64,000 nucleotides of DNA, taken from Macrophomina tecta. Its lineage: Eukaryota; Ascomycota; Dothideomycetes; Botryosphaeriales; Botryosphaeriaceae. The stretch's first letter is position 1. Every line of letters begins with the position of its first letter. The notes under the pieces are model-generated. The model had not been told where the DNA came from, did not search any database, and saw nothing but the letters and a program-made list of their open reading frames with translations. The position numbers and the translations under genes are program-made. The DNA lies in the NCBI GenBank assembly GCA_024180945.1, contig JAKSGN010000002.1:1240001-1304000 (forward strand). Reading direction: 5' to 3'. This document shows, in pieces, positions 57,164 to 64,000 of the stretch.

Positions 57164-59741
57164 AGCACGCGCGCTACCGTGCCAGAACTACACGTAAACA
57201 ATGGGAAGAGAGGCGGATGCTTGCTGTATGAAAGCATTGACGAAATTGAAAATTGTGAGTAGGGGTGGACAACGTCTAAGAACAATAATCCAATCAACTT
57301 CCAGAGAAACAGAAGACGCGTGCCTGGACACAGAAAAACGCGTCCAACTTATCCGTATCCGGGCAGAGCTCGGGAAAAGCCACCTACAGACGGCGGGAGC
57401 TTTCAATGGAACGGACGCGCCTCATCATTCTGCACGTGACCATTGAGATGTGTGTCGCAGAATATACATACTCGATTGCTCATTGGTACATTGTCAATCC
57501 TTTACCAAAGACAGAGGCCACATCCTTGGACATTGGCCTTTAGAGAAAGATGGCTAACATTATATCACGTGACATATCAAGCGCAGGGCCTGTCGCCAGA
57601 GCCTCGTGGGACACTAACCAACTACATTGCTTTTCTCAGGTAACCCATCATCATTCCATCAACGTCAGCTGCGCCATTTTTCTTTTTCAGCCTACAACCG
57701 GCCATAACGCCCAAGGGACGGATACTCGCCCACCATGCCCTGTGAAACCCCAGGGTTATAAATGACTTTCGGGATGGGCGTAGATTAGTGCCTTGGATGG
57801 CGTCCAAGTGCGTCAGCCATGAATCCCCAACCACCTGTCCTCTTATCTCTCCCGATGATGGCTGAATACAGCCGCCCCTACAGGCCGTCTCACGCACGGC
57901 CGACTCACACGTACCGCTTCTGAGCTCCAGTCTCGCCTTTCCAAGGCCTTGTGACTTGGACCTAAGGCAGTCATTGGTTCCGCAAGATCGCTGGCACGCA
58001 CGCAACTGCAGCACCACCTTGCTGCATCCCCGCTACATGCTTTGCTTGTGATGCGGCTCTGCGGAAGGCTGCTGGGAAAAACTGCCTTGCAAGCTGCCTT
58101 ATAAGCGTGGCACCCTGAGGACACCTTCAGCGGCCGCCCAGCCTGACCCCGCCCTCCCAGAACTCGGCCCCGACCTTGCTCAGCTTGTTGTTGACTCTTC
58201 TACGCGAACCGAGTTTTCTCGTCGGCAAACCCGCGGGAAAGCTGAAAATGTGTCAAGCGTCTCCTTGGGTGCAGGACACCTACAATGCCTACAGATTGGA
58301 CCAATCAAACCTGGAGGGATATGGATAGAGAAGATGACAGAAAACATGTAAGACCTCTCATATAGCATGCATGATCCTGCACAGAAGACAGATCAGGAAG
58401 CAGTCTCGATGAGGATCACCGCGGTTTGCAGGAACCCACGCTTACTGGCATGATTCTGTAGAAGTTCTTTCTGCAAATAACGTTGCCTCTGATGTTCGTC
58501 ACTTTTTTCGCTTGGTTCAGCTTTTACTGGTGGGTCAAACGACATGACCAGCAGAAGTCTGAGAAAAGAGAATGCGTAGAGAACGGACTATGAGCTGGTA
58601 AGCATACCATTTCGCCGCGGCGCTCGTCCAAAAACAGAGGCTGGACTTCTTCCAAAGCTTTGGCTTATCCATGGAGTATATAAATGTCCATGTCGAAGTA
58701 TGGGAGGTGAACACCCACACGCGGGTCATTTTGCCCTAACATAATTTCCATGCCGTAAGGGGGGGTATGTTGGCCCCTATGGCCGTGCTGTGGACAATAA
58801 CTTACACGTAAAAATCTCTCGCTCGATGGGATGAAATGACGATGCAGCACTGTAACGAGGGATGCACGTCCGCCCGCTCTTCGATTAGCTTCCGCAGTCA
58901 ACTCCAACCGCATCTTGCCATGCCATCCTGCATTTCAGGCCCTCTCGAGGATGGCAGCGTCACTTTCGCTTCCATTATTCTTTCTGGCCCAGTGATGTCG
59001 GTCAGCTGCTTAGTGCTCGCGCTTCGGCTGATCTGGGCCTCCTGCAGCGGCAGCAAGGCAGATTCCTCCTTGATGCACACGACGAGGTGGCGGAATCACC
59101 GTGGACACATTCTTCAGTCGAAAAAGATCCTACAGCATGAGTGCAGAAAGCCTTGACTAGATCTAGCGGCTGGTCCATTCGCCGCCCTCCCCTTCGTGCG
59201 GCCTCACGTAAATGTCGCAGCGCGCGAAGACTATCAGCTGTAGCCTCAGCCGAGACGCATACCTCGTGGACGCTGGGGAGCGTTGCCGGGCCGCTTGTAT
59301 CGAGCGCATTCCTTCTGCTGTGGTCATTCAAGTGGCTTGCAGTGTGGCCTGGTCGCCCCTCTCACTGTGTAAACACTTAAAGATCTGACTGCCCACCGCC
59401 GTTCTCCGTCCCAATATCAACGCCTAACGCGGCCTCTTGGGGACCCTTACGTGCGCCATCTGCGTGTTCGCTCTGTTTCAACTGCTATCCCATCCTGCTT
59501 TATCCGCTCTTTTTTAGGCTTGATTAGACGGCGCAGCCTGTAAACGCGCATCGACATCTCCAGTATGAGCCAATCTCAGTCTGATCTGTAGCCGCTTCAA
59601 CATTCTGCCCTTCAGGAATTCTTCAAATGATTCCAAAGCGCCAAGCACGACGGAGTCGTAGAACTCTTGCCTACGCCAGCGAACTTGGCCAAGCAGACTG
59701 ATCCAAATGATTCCTCTCCTGAAGATAAGACACCGCTGCAC
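57164..59741. other. Gene-poor region before the pseudogene
   Basis: 2.6 kb with only short open frames (up to about 130 codons), none with a domain. Composition is more balanced than the genes to the left. It may be decayed sequence associated with the neighbouring pseudogene. Confidence 0.5.
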
Positions 59742-62700
59742 ATGAGCTCATGTAGCCCAACTGGCCAGACCATTTTAGCACCTCGATCATCAGCTAGAAA
59801 TTCTTTCATTCCGCAACCCAACGTCCGGGAGTACCTAACGAGGGATAAAGTCCGGAGGATACTTCAAGCTTTGTGGCAAGACAATGATGTCCTGGCGGAT
59901 GAGCTACACATCGCCAGAGAATATCCAAAAGTCTTCTACATCCTGCTACTTATGTCCAGAGGTCGCTTCATTGAAAATTTCATCAAACATGATACCCTCG
60001 GCGATTCAAAGTTTCCTTCCGAGACGAAACCGGCGCAATTCCCACATTTGGGCGGAGAGAGCTGCTCATTCGACATGTTTTTCAAACTGCAGTGGTCCTT
60101 CTGCATGCCGACTTTCGGCTAAAACAGAACCGATCAACACATTTGGCTCCCATCGCATTCTTCCCATCACATCCGTGGAGCCTCTGGCCAAAGGCGCCAC
60201 CGCCATCACCTCAACAATAACCTTGCATCCAGCTTACAACATCTTGGACACTACCGAAAACACCGAGAAAGTGAGATCCACTGTTTCCGTGTCGTTTCTC
60301 GTGATCCAAAGTTGACGGAAGTCTGTTACAGACTTCTCCGCTTGCAAACACTTACGTTATCAAAGCTTACTCTACGAAAGATGCTCGAAAGCACTACGAA
60401 AGCGAAGCGGGTGCCTACAGGAGGTTAAAGCCCACAGGAACGAATCGCCCGGTCTTGTAGGGTTCTACGGAAGCTTCGTGTACAGGGGTGTGTACAACAT
60501 CATCCTGGAATACGCTGATAGGGGCACGCGCGCACGCTACTACCAAAGTGTCGACCCTCCATCGAATGGCCCGGGTACCATAGAGTTCTGGTCTTTCATG
60601 TTTGGCCTCATCAAGGCTCTTTTAGATATCCATCATGTACGGATTTCGGAGCCTGGCATGCCGGAAGAACATCTGCCTTCTACAATGAGAGGGTGAGTTC
60701 ATCGGGTTCGAAGAGGAGCTTTGCTGACGAAATCTCTAGCTGATACCAGGATTTGAAGCCTGACAGCATTCTTTTTGCGAGCAAAAATCGTTCTTCCCTT
60801 TGTGCTTTTTAGTTCAAGCTTGCCGATCTGGGGCTCAGCCATTTCAAGAGAGCTGCGGCTCAAAGGAAAAAGAAGGACACAGCTTCCCCTAACGAAGAGT
60901 CAGCAGACGGTAACATTCATGGAACCCGCACGTACGGTGAGTGTTGCTTTCGTTCTCCTCTTTAATACGTCTCTAACCAAGTCTCAAGGTGCCCCGGAAT
61001 GCTACTGGCCAAATGACTTCATCCGTTCCAGCTGTCTAAGCGTTGACCAGAGCGTCGATATTTCGTCACTTGGCTGTGTGTTCGGTGAAGCGGCTGTTTG
61101 GGGTATCAAAGGTAAAGAAGGCATAAAGTCATTCGAGGCAACCCGGCAAAGGGAGACGCAAAAGAAGAATGTGAAAGACACCGGCTGCTTTCACGACGGT
61201 GAGATCGCCTTCGAATGTGTTCTAGGGAAGCACAGCGAGATACAGGAGTGCAGACGGGAGTGTGACTACATCACCGAGCGTGTTCTGCATATGGTCGAAA
61301 ACATGTTGGGGAAAACAGCCCGACGCTCAAGCGCGAAGCAACTGCACGCTGAGTCAGGAGAGCTGATTGTGAAAGCCAGGAAGGATGCTCGAAAAGGTTG
61401 GAAGAGAAGAGCAAGTTCCGGAAGCTCACAGCCTATGTCACCGCCAGCATCGCCGCCAGTCTGGGATTCAAGTGTTCATGAGCTTCGGTACCCGCCCAAC
61501 CAAGGACGCTAACGATCCGCTCCGTCCATCATACAACCGCTTCGGCCAGAGAGCACAGAACCCGTTCAAACGCCCATAGATCCATTCGGCATATCTTCGA
61601 CGGAACGATATGAGAGCCCGCGACAGACAACGGTAGAAACAAAATTATCCAATGCAGACACTCCTCTTTCCCGGTTGCATATGGCTGCCACTGAAGCAGG
61701 GGCCTCTCTTCCAGGTGCATGGTCTTCCATGCCTGCGCTACAATTTTCTGATTTACCGAGAAATAGCTTCACAGCTTCGACTCTGATGTGGCAGTCTGGC
61801 AGACCTATAGAAAGGACAAGGCAAGAGCTACCGAAGTTGACTGTTCAAGATGCACTGTACTGGATCACGGAGAACAAATCGAACAGTCTCTCACGGTTCA
61901 CCAGCAGGGGTAAAGGCAGGAGGGGCTTTTAATTGCCTCATGGAATACTCTTGGAGCAACTGAAAAACCGCGATCATGTAGGTCTTAGAACAATTCTCCC
62001 TGAAAGGACAAAGCAAAGAAAAGTGAAGTACAAGACTTGTTGAACTGACGGGCTCCCAGGTTTTTCTGATTGATGATTCCGATACCATGGCTGAGCATTA
62101 GAAAGATGTGAAGCAGCTCTTCAGGATACTTTGTTACATGGTAAAAAAAGTACGACAAGGACGGTGTTGATCTCCACTTCATACAAGGTAACCAAGTGTT
62201 CAACTCCCTGAAATCCTCGAAGCTTTTAGGGCGCTTAGATGTGAGACAACTCAACGGACCATCCAATATGGAAACAAGTCTGAGGCACATTCTTACGAAG
62301 CACACCGAAAAGCTTCATTCCCAGATCAAAGACAGACCTTACCTACGGGAAAGATAACTTCGCCTAATGAATCTCTATGTTCTCACTGATGGGTCTTGGT
62401 GGCAGCGATGCAATGCGGCGGAACCCATAAGGGAGTTTGTGCGTAACCTTCAGGAGCAGGGAGATGTAGTCCCCCATAAAAGCCCCACTGGCATTCAGTT
62501 CATTAGTTTCGGTAACGGCGCGGACAACCTTACGTATTTGAAGTACCTTGATATTGGACTCGGTCTCGCGCGGTGAGTGTTTAACGAAGATATATACCTG
62601 CTCTCGCGCAAACCTTAAATAAGATTCAGCAAGTGCTGATGAGAACTTTCTGCGATATTGTCGACACGGAGCCTTCCAACAGGAACGTCTGGAAAATGCT

Positions 62701-62819
62701 GCATTGGCGCAATCAACAGGGATTTCGATGATGACCTCAACTCCGTCGGTAGCAGCTCCCTGGACATACTGCGAGAGACCAATGATTTTTCGATGTCAGC
62801 ATCTGCCGAAATGGCATAA
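59742..62819 (+). pseudogene. Decayed fungal protein kinase with C-terminal vWA-like domain
   Basis: Remains of a large gene. Recognisable in order: an N-terminal helical segment (VREYLTRDKVRRILQALW ... FFKLQWSF); kinase N-lobe (HRILPITSVEPLAKGA); GFYGSFVYRGVYNIILEYADRG; catalytic loop QDLKPDSILF; LADLGLSHF; TYGAPECYWP; SVDISSLGCVF; then a linker and a vWA-like domain (VFLIDDSDTM, MNLYVLTDG, GIQFISFGN, DIVDTEPSNRNVWKML). Plausible introns remain at 60271-60331, 60693-60739, 60937-60988 and 61978-62059. The gene is broken by in-frame stops at 60741 (TGA), 60810 (TAG), 61510 (TAA), 61930 (TAA), 62099 (TAG) and 62355 (TAA), and by frameshifts near 60117, 60431 and 62701. The catalytic His of HxDLKP reads as Tyr. 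The original start is unknown; 59742 is the first in-frame ATG. Confidence 0.85.
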
Positions 62820-64000
62820 TACTCGGTGGAGTGTGTTTTCACTCCCCATGATCCATTCGCTTCCTCGTTTCTTTTCATTCTTGGGCGTGTCCGGATGCTG
62901 TCGGGTCAAGAGACCTCCTTTTTCGGTTTTAGATGTGTTGTTGATACCCACGGCTGAGACTCTTGCTCATCATTCCCTTTGTGAATCCTAGGAACAGTCG
63001 TTGATCTTCATTTGGGGGTAATCAAATGCACTCTGGAACTAAGTTATGTTGTTCTGGCGGAAGATTTAGTCGACAACAATTCGAGGTTCAATAAACAGCC
63101 CGCTTCCTGCTTTGAATATTGCTTGTGACCAAAGATATATTCTTTTTCTTTTCAGAGCCGGAAATCCACATTCTGATGGCGAGGGCCAAGGCAGGATATT
63201 ACTGGATGCTCTCTCGTGCAGTCGGAATTATTATGAAACTTTTGCAGGCTAGCCAAGGGTGTCAAGATTTGTTTCGCAAATCGAAGACAATCATTAACTT
63301 CAGATTGAAGACTAAAGAAATTTGAAAGTCCGTAAAGAGATTCTGAATGAAATGTATGTACAAGCGGTTGCAAATGAGCCCCACCTTTCTTCAAAGTACT
63401 TTGTAAGGGCGCAAGCTTTTCTCTTCATCTGCTCCGAGCTCTGACTGCGTAGCTGAGCATTGCTTTTACTTGACACAACTTCCCATCCATAGGAATGCGG
63501 TCACGGATTACGCAGGGGTCTCTTGCATCCTACTGGCTACTGGGGAAGGCTGTGAAATCATCAAACTTGCCCAGCAAGAGGCCTTGGACGACAGCAGGCT
63601 GCCTTTGCTCGCGAGACTGCCGTGTTTCCCGGAGCCGGCCGTCGAAGGCGATTTCTAGGATGCGTTTTCTGGAATCGTGCGCGTCTTCTGCGCCCAATAA
63701 TGACGGTCGACATAGAGATTACTGTTGGCCCTCATCATGTCTTACCAATAAGCCACGGACAGCCGCTTGGGGATTAAGGGAGTGCTTGGACATATCAGAC
63801 GGGCTCCTGTAGCCGGAGGGGCCATTTGCTAGGTCTTGCGGAGTTCTTGATCCAGACTGATCGGATCATTGAGATGTAGGTTGTGTTGGTGACAGATCAA
63901 AAGGAAACCAGAGCAAGAGCAACCCCACGCTTTGGGATGTGGCTCGTGCGCTCTGTGGCTCGGTTCCGCTGGGGGCGGCAACGCTAGCGATTCCAGAAGC
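62820..64000. other. Right end, no gene recognised
   Basis: Short open frames on both strands (for example 63119-63325 +, 63470-63658 +), none with a known domain. Could be further decayed sequence or the edge of a gene outside the window. Confidence 0.4.

Noticed and set aside
60741..62357. Stop-codon reassignment (TAA/TAG read as Gln) as an explanation for the broken kinase and the sepH TAG
   Set aside because: All intact genes here end normally at TAA, TAG or TGA at the expected protein ends, and the broken kinase also has frameshifts and a TGA.

Overview
This window looks like nuclear DNA from a filamentous ascomycete (Pezizomycotina, most likely Dothideomycetes). Genes carry short introns of about 46-138 nt (one of 227 nt) with CTRAY-type branch sites. 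The gene set is typically fungal: Ice2, SepH, Cce1, a SUR7/PalI-type protein, an SH3-RasGEF and a GPI-anchored PLC-like protein. The class-level placement is an inference and no rRNA or tRNA anchors it.

Layout. 1-27.7 kb: a UBP12-type deubiquitinase running off the left edge (-), a DUF726/Mil1 protein (+), Ice2 (-), Myg1 (+), a six-exon short-chain dehydrogenase (+), the septation kinase SepH (+) and an SH3-RasGEF of the Cdc25 type (-). 27.7-37.7 kb: ten kilobases with no gene I can support, starting with a very GC-rich simple-repeat block. 37.7-57.2 kb: a dense housekeeping block with a mitochondrial PPR protein (-), Cwf18 (+), a zinc-knuckle/SR-rich protein (-), an R3H-SUZ protein (+), mitochondrial ribosomal protein uL3m (+), a SWIM-RING protein (-), a SUR7-like membrane protein (-), a GPI-anchored PLC-like protein (+) and the mitochondrial Holliday-junction resolvase Cce1 (-). 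57.2-64 kb: gene-poor, holding one decayed kinase + vWA pseudogene with six in-frame stops and three frameshifts.

Many neighbours are divergent pairs sharing an upstream region (UBP12/DUF726, Ice2/Myg1, PPR/Cwf18, zinc-knuckle/R3H, SUR7/PLC). Recurring themes are RNA processing (Cwf18, zinc-knuckle/SR, R3H-SUZ), mitochondrial gene expression and DNA upkeep (PPR, uL3m, Cce1) and Ras/septation signalling (RasGEF, SepH). There is no biosynthetic cluster, intact transposon or CRISPR array.

The most interesting observations are: (1) sepH is open for 168 further codons past a single in-frame TAG followed by CAA-CGA, a readthrough-type context; (2) the zinc-knuckle gene appears to need an AT-AC intron to restore its CCHC motif; (3) the SWIM-RING gene has a GC-AG intron; (4) the right-end pseudogene has stops explicable as C-to-T/G-to-A changes, mostly in CpA context, resembling RIP.
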